From Luethyella okanaganae (GTDB taxonomy: Bacteria; Actinomycetota; Actinomycetes; Actinomycetales; Microbacteriaceae), in contig NZ_JBHSTP010000002.1 in NCBI RefSeq assembly GCF_042660285.1, forward strand, positions 682,001 through 746,000: DNA of 64,000 bases, given 5' to 3'. Shown here one piece after another: positions 44,063-52,449 of this stretch. Positions within the stretch are counted from its first letter, which is position 1. Every line of letters starts with the position of its first letter. Under the pieces are notes generated by a model. It was not told where the DNA came from. It worked only from the letters and a program-made list of their open reading frames with translations, and ran no database searches. The position numbers and the translations under genes are program-made.

Positions 44063-45364
44063 ATGACTCGGCTGCTGCGCCTCGTCGACGGCTCGCGGCC
44101 GGCGGAGGTTCTCGTCGCGCTCCGAGCCGCGTTGAGCGGAGATGGACCGGCGGTGCTCCCGATCACGCCGGCACCCGGGCGCCGAGCGCAGTTCGGGTCC
44201 TCGCACCGTGCGGGGGGCGGGAGTCCGGCTGACTTCGACAGGCTCAATCGGCGAGGTGATGGCCATGGGGGCGGCCGGCGAGTCGCACGCGAGCGCGACA
44301 GGGTACCGCTCGAGGTTCCCCGCGCCGTCGCACTTGTCATCGAGACATCCGGATCGACGGAGGCGCCGAAGCGTGTGGCGCTCAGCACCGACGCCCTCCT
44401 CGCGTCCGCTGCCGCCTCCGCTGCCGCGCTCGGGGGGGCCGGACAATGGCTGCTCGCTCTTCCCGCGCACTACATCGCCGGTGCCCAGGTGCTCGTGCGC
44501 TCGATCGCAGCCGGAACCGATCCGCTCATCCTGCCGCCTGGAGGTTTCGATCCCATCGTGTTCGGCGAGCATTCCGCCCGCATGACCGGGGAGCGGACAT
44601 TCACCTCACTCGTGCCCGTGCAGCTTTCGCGTGTTCTCGACGCGGCGGTCGACGACGCCCGATTGCTCGCCGCGCTCCAGCACTTCGACCGGATCCTCGT
44701 CGGCGGACAGGCTGTACCTCCGGCTCTCCTCGAACGCGCCGAAGCGCTCGACATCGTCGTCACCCGCACGTACGGCTCCTCGGAGACGGCGGGCGGATGC
44801 GTCTACGATGGCGTTCCCATCGGAAACACGCGGATGCGCGTCGTCGGCGGGCTCGTCGAGCTGAGCGGTGCCGTGCTCGCGCAGGGATACGTGGGCGACC
44901 CGGAGCGCACCGAAGAGGCGTTCCCGGAGCACGACGGCAGACGCTGGTATCGCACGGGTGATCTCGGCGAGCTGGACGCCGAGGGTCGACTGCGGGTGCT
45001 CGGGCGGGCCGACAACGTGATCATCTCGGGAGGCGAGAAGGTATCCATCGATGCGGTCGAGCTCGTCGTGCGCCGCCATCCCGGGTTCGAGCATGCGGTC
45101 GTGGTCGCCGCAGACGACGCCCGGTGGGGACAGGCGCCGGTGGTGGTGACGGAGGCCGTGCAGGCCGCGAGCGCGGCCGACGACCCGAACACGGTTCCGA
45201 ATCCGACCGCGGCCTTCGACTCGGTGCGCCGGTTCGTCTCGGCCCGGCTCGGAGTCACCGCCCGGCCGAGGGAGCTCGTGATCGTGGACTCCATGCCGAT
45301 GCTCTCGTCGGGCAAGCCCGATCGCCGGGCGCTCTCGGCGCTCGTCGCCGACCGCGCCAGCTGA
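44063..45364 (+). CDS. menE: o-Succinylbenzoate-CoA ligase
   Basis: AMP-forming acyl-CoA ligase of menaquinone synthesis, 433 aa. Motifs: VIETSGSTEAPKRVALS (P-loop, about 93), RTYGSSETAGGC (about 234), WYRTGDLGELDAEGRLRVLG (about 294) and SSGKPDRRAL with the late catalytic Lys. A Gly/Arg-rich stretch (about residues 50-85) contains an in-frame REP-like repeat at 44231-44249, probably an insertion in a surface loop. Confidence 0.92.
   Translation: MTRLLRLVDGSRPAEVLVALRAALSGDGPAVLPITPAPGRRAQFGSSHRAGGGSPADFDRLNRRGDGHGGGRRVARERDRVPLEVPRAVALVIETSGSTEAPKRVALSTDALLASAAASAAALGGAGQWLLALPAHYIAGAQVLVRSIAAGTDPLILPPGGFDPIVFGEHSARMTGERTFTSLVPVQLSRVLDAAVDDARLLAALQHFDRILVGGQAVPPALLERAEALDIVVTRTYGSSETAGGCVYDGVPIGNTRMRVVGGLVELSGAVLAQGYVGDPERTEEAFPEHDGRRWYRTGDLGELDAEGRLRVLGRADNVIISGGEKVSIDAVELVVRRHPGFEHAVVVAADDARWGQAPVVVTEAVQAASAADDPNTVPNPTAAFDSVRRFVSARLGVTARPRELVIVDSMPMLSSGKPDRRALSALVADRAS
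44231..44249. repeat. REP-like dispersed repeat inside menE
   Basis: GACTTCGACAGGCTCAATC, the reverse complement of the ccsB copy with one or two changes. It is translated as part of ADFDRLNR. Confidence 0.7.
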
Positions 45365-45409
45365 CGGGTCGTCCCGCTGATGTCGTGTCGGCCCGTGTGA
45401 TCCCAACGC

Positions 45410-45487
45410 CACGCTGGAACGCCACGCTGGAACTGCACGCTGGAACGCCACGCTGGAACTGCACGCTGGAACGCCACGCTGGAACAG
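45410..45487. repeat. Six 13-bp tandem repeats between menE and menA
   Basis: Six head-to-tail copies of CACGCTGGAACGC or CACGCTGGAACTG, the two variants alternating, so the real period is 26 bp. No function is evident. It lies in the 221-bp gap between menE and menA. Confidence 0.85.
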
Positions 45488-45585
45488 CGTCATGAGCGGC
45501 AAGTGAACGGGGAATGGATGGGGCGAAGGGCTGCCAGGACGCGGGCGGGACCATCGCACGGCCCGCGCCTCGTTAACATGGGAGC

Positions 45586-46554
45586 GTGGCATCTGGATCC
45601 CGGCCGTCGAGGCCCAAGCAACAGCGTATGAACCCCGCCGGACGCGGAAGGCCGGGCATGAAGCCGCGGGTCAAGCCGGCGACCGCGGCCGATTGGGTGT
45701 CTGGGGCGCGCCTGCGCACCCTGCCGCTCGCGATCGCGCCCGTCGCGCTCGGCACAGGGGCGGCGGTCGTCGCAAACGGCGACGGCGTGTGGCATCCGGT
45801 GCGTGCGCTGCTGTGCCTCGTCGTCGCGCTGTGCCTGCAGATCGCCGTGAACTACGCCAACGACTACTCCGACGGCGTACGCGGAACCGATGATCATCGC
45901 GTGGGGCCGGCGCGGCTCACGGGTTCGGGCGCGGCCAAGCCCCGGCACGTGCTCGCGGTCGCCCTGGCATTCTTCGGTCTCGCCGCCGTCGCCGGTCTCA
46001 CCGTCGTCGTGGTCACCCAGCAGTGGTGGCTCATCTCGGTGGGCGCGTTGGCGATTGCGGCTGCCTGGTTCTACACCGGCGGCAGAAGGCCGTACGGCTA
46101 CTACGGCCTCGGCGAACTCGTCGTCTTCGTCTTCTTCGGCCTCGTCGCGACCTGCGGCACGACCTGGGTGCAGGCGCTGCAGGTCAACACCGAGAGCTGG
46201 CTGTCAGGTATCGCGATCGGTCTCATCGCCTGCGCGGTGCTCATGGTGAACAACCTGCGCGACATCGGACCGGACAGAGCAGCTGGCAAGCGCACCCTCG
46301 CGGTGCTGATCGGGCCTGTGGCATCCCGGGTGCTGTTCTGCGTCTTCCTGCTGCTGCCGTTCGGGGCGATCGCGTTCTTCTCGCTCTTCTACCCGCTCGC
46401 GTCGCTCACGTTCTTCGCGCTGCTGCTCGCGCTCCCCGCGTGCCTCATCGTCACGACCGCGAGGTCGTCACAGGAGCTTGTTCTCGCCCTCAGGCTGAGC
46501 AGTTTCACCGCGCTCGCCTTCGGCGTGGGGCTCGGTGCCGCCTTCGCGTTCTGA
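45586..46554 (+). CDS. menA: 1,4-Dihydroxy-2-naphthoate polyprenyltransferase
   Basis: Membrane prenyltransferase joining the polyprenyl chain to DHNA to give demethylmenaquinone, 322 aa. The first Asp-rich motif is NYANDYSDGVRG (about 87) and the second NNLRDIGPDRAAGKRTLAV (about 220); eight to nine hydrophobic segments. The GTG at 45586 gives a 24-residue basic N-terminus; an internal ATG (45658) before MKPRVKPATAADW is an alternative. Confidence 0.93.
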   Translation: MASGSRPSRPKQQRMNPAGRGRPGMKPRVKPATAADWVSGARLRTLPLAIAPVALGTGAAVVANGDGVWHPVRALLCLVVALCLQIAVNYANDYSDGVRGTDDHRVGPARLTGSGAAKPRHVLAVALAFFGLAAVAGLTVVVVTQQWWLISVGALAIAAAWFYTGGRRPYGYYGLGELVVFVFFGLVATCGTTWVQALQVNTESWLSGIAIGLIACAVLMVNNLRDIGPDRAAGKRTLAVLIGPVASRVLFCVFLLLPFGAIAFFSLFYPLASLTFFALLLALPACLIVTTARSSQELVLALRLSSFTALAFGVGLGAAFAF

Positions 46555-46983
46555 CGACGGCGTGGATGGCGCGGCCGGGTCGCCACCGGCCGGGCGGATC
46601 GTCGCTGTGCCGATGGCGGCCGAGTCGGCTGGGTTCGAGTTCGCTGGGTTCGAGTCGGCTGGGTCCGGGCCCGCAGTGGAGGCGTCCGGCAAGGTCGGGG
46701 TATCTGCCGAGCTTTTCGCGATATCCGCATTGTCGATCGCCGCGTCTTCGCTCTCGTCGTCGACGTTGATGGTCGGATTGTCGCCATGGCGCCGTTCGTA
46801 GAGCTCGCGTGAGACGGTTTCGCGCGGACGCCGCAGGAAGATGTAGGAGACGCACAGTCCGATCACCGCGGCGAGCAGCGCCGAGATCCATGGGTTGACG
46901 TTGACGAGCAACAGCAGCGTAAGAGGCACGGCGAACGCGAGCACGCGCGGGATCGTGTAGGTCAACCAGGAGGGGGCTTTCAC
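46468..46983 (-). CDS. DUF4229 membrane protein with low-complexity tail
   Basis: A 171-aa protein: residues 1-70 are a DUF4229 domain with two membrane segments (YTIPRVLAFAVPLTLLLLV and ISALLAAVIGLCVSYIFL) and the end RRPRETVSRELYERRHGD, known from actinobacterial genes near menA. The C-terminal 90 residues are acidic and Pro/Ser-rich with a 15-bp in-frame repeat (PADSNPANSNPADS). Its last 87 bp overlap the convergent menA 3' end. GTG start. Confidence 0.75.
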   Translation of the reverse strand: MKAPSWLTYTIPRVLAFAVPLTLLLLVNVNPWISALLAAVIGLCVSYIFLRRPRETVSRELYERRHGDNPTINVDDESEDAAIDNADIAKSSADTPTLPDASTAGPDPADSNPANSNPADSAAIGTATIRPAGGDPAAPSTPSSEREGGTEPHAEGERGETAQPEGENKLL

Positions 46984-47028
46984 GAGGCACAAGTCTAAGC
47001 TGCGTGCCCGGTTGCCGCCCGATGGCGG

Positions 47029-47115
47029 ACGTGGCGGCGGCGATGATGGCGGCGTGGCGGTGGCGGCGCGGCGATGGCGGCGTGGCGGTGGCGGCGTGGC
47101 GGTGGCGGCACAGCT
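47029..47115. repeat. GGCGG-rich simple repeat
   Basis: Imperfect tandem copies of GGCGGTGGCGGCGTGGCGG-type units between the DUF4229 gene and the PLDc_N gene. No gene is supported here. Confidence 0.75.
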
Positions 47116-47203
47116 CGACCGTGTCGTCCACCGGTGGGGAACGCCTCGATGTTCGAGCCAGTCGCCCAGCCAACGGGCAGCGGCGCGGCTTAGACTGATC
47201 GTC

Positions 47204-47578
47204 ATGTCCCGCCTGCTGTTCGGCATCGCCATCGCCGTCGTGGTGTTGACGGTCTACATGGCGGTCGACTGCGCATTCTTCGACCGCAATCGCATCCGTG
47301 GGCTTCCGCGTTACATCTGGATCCTCGTCATCGTTCTCGTGCCGGTCGTCGGTGCGGTGCTCTGGCTGATCGTCGGCCGGGGTCGCCGCGGCACGGGGGA
47401 CCGCACTCGTACGGTGGCGCCGGACGACGACCCCGACTTCCTCAAGCGTCTCGACCGCGACGCCGCCCAGGAGGACCGCATCCGCAAGCTCGAGCAAGAG
47501 CTTGCGGATCTCGACAAGAGGCTCGACCCTGGCACGGAATCCACCGACGGCGACAAGCCAAGCCGGCCAGATGCCTGA
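47204..47578 (+). CDS. PLDc_N domain membrane protein
   Basis: A 124-aa protein with two membrane segments (LLFGIAIAVVVLTVYMAV and YIWILVIVLVPVVGAVLWLI), the PLD-nuclease N-terminal domain, and a charged helical tail. Common beside men genes in this family; function unknown. A -10-like TAGACT (47191-47196) ends 7 nt before the ATG, suggesting a leaderless mRNA. It overlaps menD by 8 bp. Confidence 0.85.
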   Translation: MSRLLFGIAIAVVVLTVYMAVDCAFFDRNRIRGLPRYIWILVIVLVPVVGAVLWLIVGRGRRGTGDRTRTVAPDDDPDFLKRLDRDAAQEDRIRKLEQELADLDKRLDPGTESTDGDKPSRPDA

Positions 47579-49391
47579 ACTGCCTCGGATGTCGCAGAGC
47601 GACAGCCCGGCCACCGATTTCTCCTTCGCCCTGCTGAGCGAGTTCGTGCGCCTCGGCGTGCGTCACGTCGTGCTGTGCCCGGGATCGCGATCGCAGGCGC
47701 TCGCGCTCGCAGCCGCAGAGCTCGAGCGGGTCGGCGCGTTGCGATTGCATGTTCGCATCGACGAGCGCGGTGCCGCGTTCCTCGGGCTGGGTTTCGCCAT
47801 CGAGACCGGATTCCCTGCGCTCGTCGTGACGACCTCCGGCACCGCCGTCGCGAATCTGCACCCTGCCGTGCTCGAGGCGCACCACTCCGGGGTGCCGCTC
47901 GTGCTGCTCACCGCAGATCGGCCGGCCGAATTGCGGGGCATCCGTTCGAATCAGACGACGGCGCAGCCGGGGCTGTTCGGCGATGCCGTGCGGTTGTGCG
48001 AAGACGTGCCGGCACCACAGGGCGGAGACGCCGAGTCTGAGGCTGCAACGGATCTGGCCCACCTCGCGCTCGCATTCGCCACCGGGCTCGCCACGCTCGA
48101 CCCCGGTCCCGTGCACCTCAACCTCGCATTGAGGGAGCCGCTCTCGGCAGCGGTGACTCTGGATGCTGCGCGCGCAGTGCCTGCCATGCTCGCCGAAGCC
48201 GTCGTGGCGGACGGGATGGCCTTTCGCGCTCCGGCGGTCTGCGTCGGCGAGCGGGACGATCGCGTGGCCTCTGTCCTGCCGATCGGGCATGGTCCGCGCA
48301 CGATCGTCGTCGCCGGCCATGGCGCGGGAGCCGAGGCGGAGGCCACGGCGCGGGCCGGGGGGTGGCCACTGCTCGCGGAGGTGTCGAGCGGGGCGCACTT
48401 CGGCCCCAATCTCGTCGTCGCCTATCGTGGACTCCTCGGCGACGCCGACTTCGGCGCGCGCGTCGAACGCGCGATCGTGTTCGGGCATCCGACGCTCAGC
48501 CGGGAGGTGCCGGCTCTCCTCCAGCGCGACGGCGTCGAGACGGTCGTCGTCTCGCCGACGGGAGACGAGTGGTTCAACCCCGGGCATCGTGCGCAGGCGT
48601 TCGCGCGCCGGATCGACGTGCTACCGCTACCGCGACGAAGCATCGAGGAGGAGCGTGAGGCGCGGACATGGCTCGGACGCTGGGTCACCTCGAGTCGCAA
48701 CCTCGTCGACGCGGGTCTGCCTGAGGTCTCTCCGTTCGTGCCCACCCGGCTTGGCCTCGACGGCAAACCGGAGCTCTCTGCGCAGCGCGAATACGTGCGC
48801 ACCGAGCTCGCCGCCCTCCGCACGCCGGTCACGCGACGGATGCTCGTCGACGCGGTCTGGCGTGCCAGCTGGCCTCACGACCGCCTCGTCTTCGGCGCGA
48901 GCCGTCTCATCCGCGACGCCGATAGGGTCGTTCCCGGCAAGCGCATTCTCGCGCATGCGAACCGGGGCCTCGCCGGCATCGACGGCACCGTTGCGACCGC
49001 ACTCGGCATCGCCATCGGCAGCCAGGCGCCGGGAAGGGCGGACGCCGCGCCATCCGCTCGGGGCACGACGCGCGTGCTTCTCGGCGACCTGACCTTCCTT
49101 CACGACGCCGGCTCGCTTCTGCTGGGCGCGGGAGAATCGCGTCCGCGCATTCAGCTCGTGGTCGGGAACGACGGGGGCGGCACGATCTTCGACGCGCTCG
49201 AGGTCGCCGGAACCGCCCCGCGGGCCGCACTCGATCGTGTGCTCTACACGCCGCAGGCCGTCGATCTAGCGGCGCTCGCCGCGGCCTACGGCTGGGAGTA
49301 CGCCCTGGCGGAGACGCGTGGTGAGCTCGACGACGCGCTGACCTCACCGCCGCCCTCGCCGAGCATTCTCGAAGTTCCGCTGCCGCGCTGA
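47571..49391 (+). CDS. menD: 2-Succinyl-5-enolpyruvyl-6-hydroxy-3-cyclohexene-1-carboxylate synthase
   Basis: Thiamine-diphosphate enzyme joining isochorismate and 2-oxoglutarate, 606 aa. Conserved parts: LCPGSRSQALALAA (about 38), the catalytic Glu in IDERGAAFLGLG, TTSGTAVANLHPAV, LTADRPAELRG with NQTTAQPGLFG, and the ThDP/Mg motif VVGNDGGGTIFDALE (about 528). The ATG at 47571 overlaps the previous stop. Confidence 0.95.
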   Translation: MPELPRMSQSDSPATDFSFALLSEFVRLGVRHVVLCPGSRSQALALAAAELERVGALRLHVRIDERGAAFLGLGFAIETGFPALVVTTSGTAVANLHPAVLEAHHSGVPLVLLTADRPAELRGIRSNQTTAQPGLFGDAVRLCEDVPAPQGGDAESEAATDLAHLALAFATGLATLDPGPVHLNLALREPLSAAVTLDAARAVPAMLAEAVVADGMAFRAPAVCVGERDDRVASVLPIGHGPRTIVVAGHGAGAEAEATARAGGWPLLAEVSSGAHFGPNLVVAYRGLLGDADFGARVERAIVFGHPTLSREVPALLQRDGVETVVVSPTGDEWFNPGHRAQAFARRIDVLPLPRRSIEEEREARTWLGRWVTSSRNLVDAGLPEVSPFVPTRLGLDGKPELSAQREYVRTELAALRTPVTRRMLVDAVWRASWPHDRLVFGASRLIRDADRVVPGKRILAHANRGLAGIDGTVATALGIAIGSQAPGRADAAPSARGTTRVLLGDLTFLHDAGSLLLGAGESRPRIQLVVGNDGGGTIFDALEVAGTAPRAALDRVLYTPQAVDLAALAAAYGWEYALAETRGELDDALTSPPPSPSILEVPLPR

Positions 49392-49428
49392 GTGTCGTCG
49401 CCGCGCTTCCTTCCGCTCGTCCGTTCCA

Positions 49429-49545
49429 TTCCCGCCCGCTTCCCGCCCGCTTCCCGCCCGCTTCCCGCCCGCTTCCCGCCCGCTTCCCGCCCCCGCCTCT
49501 TCGCTCGCCCCCGCCTCTTCGCTCGCCCCCGCTCCTCGCCCGCCC
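49429..49545. repeat. Tandem repeats of CCCGCCCGCTT and a related 18-bp unit
   Basis: About six copies of an 11-bp unit TTCCCGCCCGC (49430-49490) followed by two copies of an 18-bp unit containing CGCCTCTTCGCTCGCC. Simple-sequence DNA with no visible gene. Confidence 0.85.
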
Positions 49546-49568
49546 TAGCCCTCGCCCTACCAAGTGCG

Positions 49569-49624
49569 CGAACCGGCAGTAGCCGCCCTTCTCAGCGCCC
49601 AGAAGGGCGGCTACTGCCGGTTCG
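49569..49624. repeat. Perfect 24-bp inverted repeat (hairpin)
   Basis: Left arm 49569-49592 and right arm 49601-49624 are exact reverse complements, starting CGAACCGGCAGTAGCC, with an 8-nt loop CAGCGCCC. Too long and perfect for an ordinary terminator, and without a T-run. It could be a mobile-repeat hairpin or a menD terminator. Confidence 0.85.
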
Positions 49625-49665
49625 AGTGGGTTCGAGTGGGTTCGAGTGGGGTCGAGTGGGGTTCG
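49621..49665. repeat. TTCGAGTGGG tandem repeat
   Basis: About four to five head-to-tail copies of the 10-bp unit TTCGAGTGGG beginning in the right arm of the preceding hairpin and ending upstream of ppk2. Confidence 0.8.
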
Positions 49666-49736
49666 GGTCGGTGGTACGCCTCGACATCCACCCGTCTGAG
49701 GCGGCAGGATGATGGCTACCGACTGAAAGGGGCATC

Positions 49737-50597
49737 ATGACCGCACCGACCGAGGGGTTCTGGGGCGACGACCCGTCACGCCTATTGCGCGTCGACGAGG
49801 GATTCGTGCTCGCAGAGGTCGACACGGACTCGCGCCCCGGTTTCGACGGCGACAAGAGATCGTCCGAGTCCGCGCTCGCGGAAGGCGCGGCGATCCTCTC
49901 GAAGCTTCAGGAGATGTTCTTCGCGGGGAGCACCGCCGGCGACACGCGTTCCGTGCTGCTCGTGCTTCAAGCGATGGACACGGCAGGCAAGGGCGGAATC
50001 GTACGTCACGTCGTCGGCGCGGTCGACCCGCAGGGCATCGCCCATTACGCCTTCAAAGCGCCGACGAAGGAGGAACTCGAGCACGACTTCCTCTGGCGCA
50101 TCCGCAAGCGAATCCCCGGCGCCGGCAAGATCGGGGTCTTCGACCGTTCGCACTACGAGGATGTTCTCATCGCCAGGGTACGCGAACTCGCGGCTCCGGA
50201 TGTCATCGACAAACGCTACGGCACCATCAACGACTTCGAGCAGGAGCTCGTCGACAACGGGACGACGATCGTCAAGGTCATGCTGCACATCAGCGCGGAG
50301 GAACAGAAAGCCCGTCTGGCCGAACGTCTTGACCGGGCCGACAAGAACTGGAAGTACAACCCCGGGGACGTGGACGAGCGGCTGCTCTGGCCGGCCTATC
50401 AGGATGCCTACCAACTCGTCTTCGACCGGACCTCGACGACTGCTGCGCCCTGGCACGTCGTTCCCGCCGACAGCAAATGGTACGCGCGCCTCGCCGTTCA
50501 GCACCTGCTCATCGACACCCTGCAGCGCTTCGGACTCGCATGGCCGCCCGCCGACTTCGATGTCGAGGCCGAGAAGATGCGCCTCGCCGCGAGCTGA
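49737..50597 (+). CDS. ppk2: Polyphosphate:nucleotide phosphotransferase, PPK2 family
   Basis: Phosphorylates nucleotides with polyphosphate, 286 aa. Walker A LQAMDTAGKGG (about 81), Walker B-lid GVFDRSHYEDVLIARV (about 133) and the lid segment DRADKNWKYNPGDVDERLLW are all intact, the single-domain PPK2 layout. ATG with GAAAGG 6 nt upstream. Confidence 0.94.
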   Translation: MTAPTEGFWGDDPSRLLRVDEGFVLAEVDTDSRPGFDGDKRSSESALAEGAAILSKLQEMFFAGSTAGDTRSVLLVLQAMDTAGKGGIVRHVVGAVDPQGIAHYAFKAPTKEELEHDFLWRIRKRIPGAGKIGVFDRSHYEDVLIARVRELAAPDVIDKRYGTINDFEQELVDNGTTIVKVMLHISAEEQKARLAERLDRADKNWKYNPGDVDERLLWPAYQDAYQLVFDRTSTTAAPWHVVPADSKWYARLAVQHLLIDTLQRFGLAWPPADFDVEAEKMRLAAS

Positions 50598-50610
50598 ACG
50601 CAACCCCATC

Positions 50611-50670
50611 GCCGAGTTGCCCGGCCTTCGGGGTGCGGCCGGATGCGCACCCCCGGCCGCGCAACTCGGC
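50611..50670. terminator. Long two-way hairpin between ppk2 and menF
   Basis: GCCGAGTTGC at 50611 pairs with GCAACTCGGC at 50661, and the inner GGGGTGCG/CGCACCCC also pair, giving an almost continuous ~25-bp stem between two convergent stop codons. Confidence 0.6.
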
Positions 50671-50684
50671 AGGTCTCCGTGGGC

Positions 50685-51932
50685 CTAGTTGAAGGCCTCG
50701 ACGATCGGACGGAACTTCATGCGTGACTCGGCGAGCTCGTGCTCGGGGACCGACTCAGCCACGATGCCGCATCCGGCATAGGCGCGGATGTCGCCGTTCC
50801 GCGCCACCTGGGCGCAGCGCAGCGCGATCGCCCACTCGCCGTCGCCGTCGGCGCCCACCCAGCCGACCGGCCCGGCATAGCGTCCGCGGTCGAACGGCTC
50901 GAGCTCTTCGATGAGTGTGAGCGCGGCGTCCGTCGGGGTTCCGGCCACGGCCGCCGTCGGATGCATCGCCGCGACGAGGTCGAGCGAGGTCGAGCCGTCG
51001 CTCAGGCTGCCCTCGATGTCGGTCGCGAGGTGCCAGAGGTTCGGAAGCTTGAGCGTGAAGGGAACCTCGCTCGTCGCGAGATGCGAGGCATGCGGACGCA
51101 GCGCGGCGAGCACGCTCTGCACGGCGAACTCGTGTTCGTCTTTGTCCTTCTCCGAGGTTGCGAGGGCGACGGCCGCCGCCTGGTCGGATGCGGCGTCCGG
51201 GCCTCGTGAGATCGTTCCGGCGAGCACGCGCGCGTTGAGCTCGCCGCGATGCGCCCGGATCAGCGTCTCGGGGCTCGAGCCGACGAGACCGTCGACGGCG
51301 TAGGTCCAGCAGTCGGGGTAGCCGAGGGCCAGATCGCGCACGACGCGACGCAGATCGGACTCCGGCGGAAGGTGGCCGACGAGGTCGCGGGCGAGCACGA
51401 CCTTGCTGACCTCGCGGTGCGCGATGCGGTCGACCGCTTTCGCGACGAGAGTCGTGAAGCCGTCGGCGCTGAGCGAGCCAGGGAGCAGCGCGATGCGGTA
51501 CTCGTCGCCGAGGGCTCGGGATACTGGGGGAACGGATGGCGGTGCCGCTCCCGTCGCTCCGATGCGTGTCATCCAGCAGCGGCCGTCGCGCCGGCCGATG
51601 ATCGTCTCAGGCACGATCAGCGCACTCGTCTCCGCCGAGGACGCCGAGAAGGCGAACGTTCCGAAGGCGACGAGGCCGGAGCCTGGCACGCCGAGCGGGT
51701 CGACGACGGTCGCGTGGGCGACGACCTCGCGCCAGGCGGCTGAGGCATCGGACACGCGGGTTGGGCCCGAGAACTCGAGCCGCAACGCCTCGCCGATGCC
51801 GGCCAGGCCCTCGCCTTTACGCAGCCAGAGCAGTGGCCTACGCGGGTCGACGATGGGGATCAGCTGGCGGATGTCGTCGAGCGCGGTGGTTTCAACCGTG
51901 AGCGCCTGCACGCGGGTCTCCGTAACAGTCAC
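50685..51932 (-). CDS. menF: Isochorismate synthase
   Basis: First enzyme of the menaquinone pathway (chorismate to isochorismate), 415 aa. C-terminal chorismate-binding domain: EVSKVVLARD, SPETLIRAHRGELNARVL then AGTISRG, MHPTAAVAGTPTDAAL, the Glu-rich YAGPVGWVGADGDGEWAIAL and YAGCGIVAESVPEHELAE. GTG start. Transcribed toward ppk2. Confidence 0.92.
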   Translation of the reverse strand: MTVTETRVQALTVETTALDDIRQLIPIVDPRRPLLWLRKGEGLAGIGEALRLEFSGPTRVSDASAAWREVVAHATVVDPLGVPGSGLVAFGTFAFSASSAETSALIVPETIIGRRDGRCWMTRIGATGAAPPSVPPVSRALGDEYRIALLPGSLSADGFTTLVAKAVDRIAHREVSKVVLARDLVGHLPPESDLRRVVRDLALGYPDCWTYAVDGLVGSSPETLIRAHRGELNARVLAGTISRGPDAASDQAAAVALATSEKDKDEHEFAVQSVLAALRPHASHLATSEVPFTLKLPNLWHLATDIEGSLSDGSTSLDLVAAMHPTAAVAGTPTDAALTLIEELEPFDRGRYAGPVGWVGADGDGEWAIALRCAQVARNGDIRAYAGCGIVAESVPEHELAESRMKFRPIVEAFN

Positions 51933-51989
51933 GACATCAGCCTACGCTCGTGCGTGGCCCCGGATGTCGTCGAGCGTATCCTCCGCTGG

Positions 51990-52071
51990 AACCTGCGTGC
52001 CCCGACCTCGTGGAGCCTGCGTGTCTGACGGGGAGCCTGTGTGCCATGACGGGGAGCCTGTGTGCTCTGGC
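51990..52071. repeat. Imperfect ~21-bp tandem repeats upstream of menF
   Basis: About three to four copies of a unit containing GACGGGGAGCCTGTGTGC in the menF-menG gap. No gene is seen in this gap (51933-52627), which also holds the CRISPR-like array and REP copies. Confidence 0.75.
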
Positions 52072-52167
52072 GTTGAACTGATGCCTGACCTCGCCGGTTG
52101 AACCGGTCGGAGTCGAGTCACCGCAGGGGAGGCCTTCGGCCGGAGCGGAGGCCGCGATCGCGAGAGA

Positions 52168-52438
52168 AGCCCTCCCCCGCGCGCGAAGGCCTCCTCGGTG
52201 GGCGAGGATCTTCGACGGGGCAGCATCGAGCCCTCCCCCGCGCGCGAAGGCCTCCTCTAACGGCCCACTGGTGTACGAGTCGTTCACCTAGCCCTCCCCC
52301 GCGCGCGAAGGCCTCCTTTCGAGAACAGCCCCGACGGTGACGACCGCGGAAGCCCTCCCCCGCGCGCGAAGGCCTCCGCGGATGGCCCGGGGGTGAATGA
52401 ATTCTGCCCCTAGCCCTCCCCCGCGCGCGAAGGCCTCC
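52168..52438 (-). CRISPR. Five-repeat CRISPR-like array without cas genes
   Basis: A 27-bp block (starting AGCCCTCCCCCG, ending GAAGGCCTCC) occurs five times without a change at 52168, 52229, 52290, 52351 and 52412, exactly 61 bp apart. The four 34-bp intervals differ in sequence. The 61-bp period is that of type I-E arrays (29 + 32), though the repeat does not look like a standard I-E repeat. Read on the minus strand the repeat can fold with a 6-bp stem (GCCTTC/GAGGGC, one G-U), which would be mismatched on the plus strand; hence the strand given. An 11-bp inverted copy of its end (GGAGGCCTTCG) lies at 52128-52138. No cas gene is in the window. Confidence 0.7.
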
Positions 52439-52449
52439 GGATCGGCGTC

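Larger units (their letters stand above)
49392..49736. other. Repeat-rich gap between menD and ppk2
   Basis: No gene. The 345 bp hold three kinds of repeat described separately (49429, 49569 and 49621). Confidence 0.6.

Noticed and set aside
45410..45487. Tandem repeats considered as a CRISPR array
   Set aside because: Units are 13 bp with no unique spacers, so it is a minisatellite.
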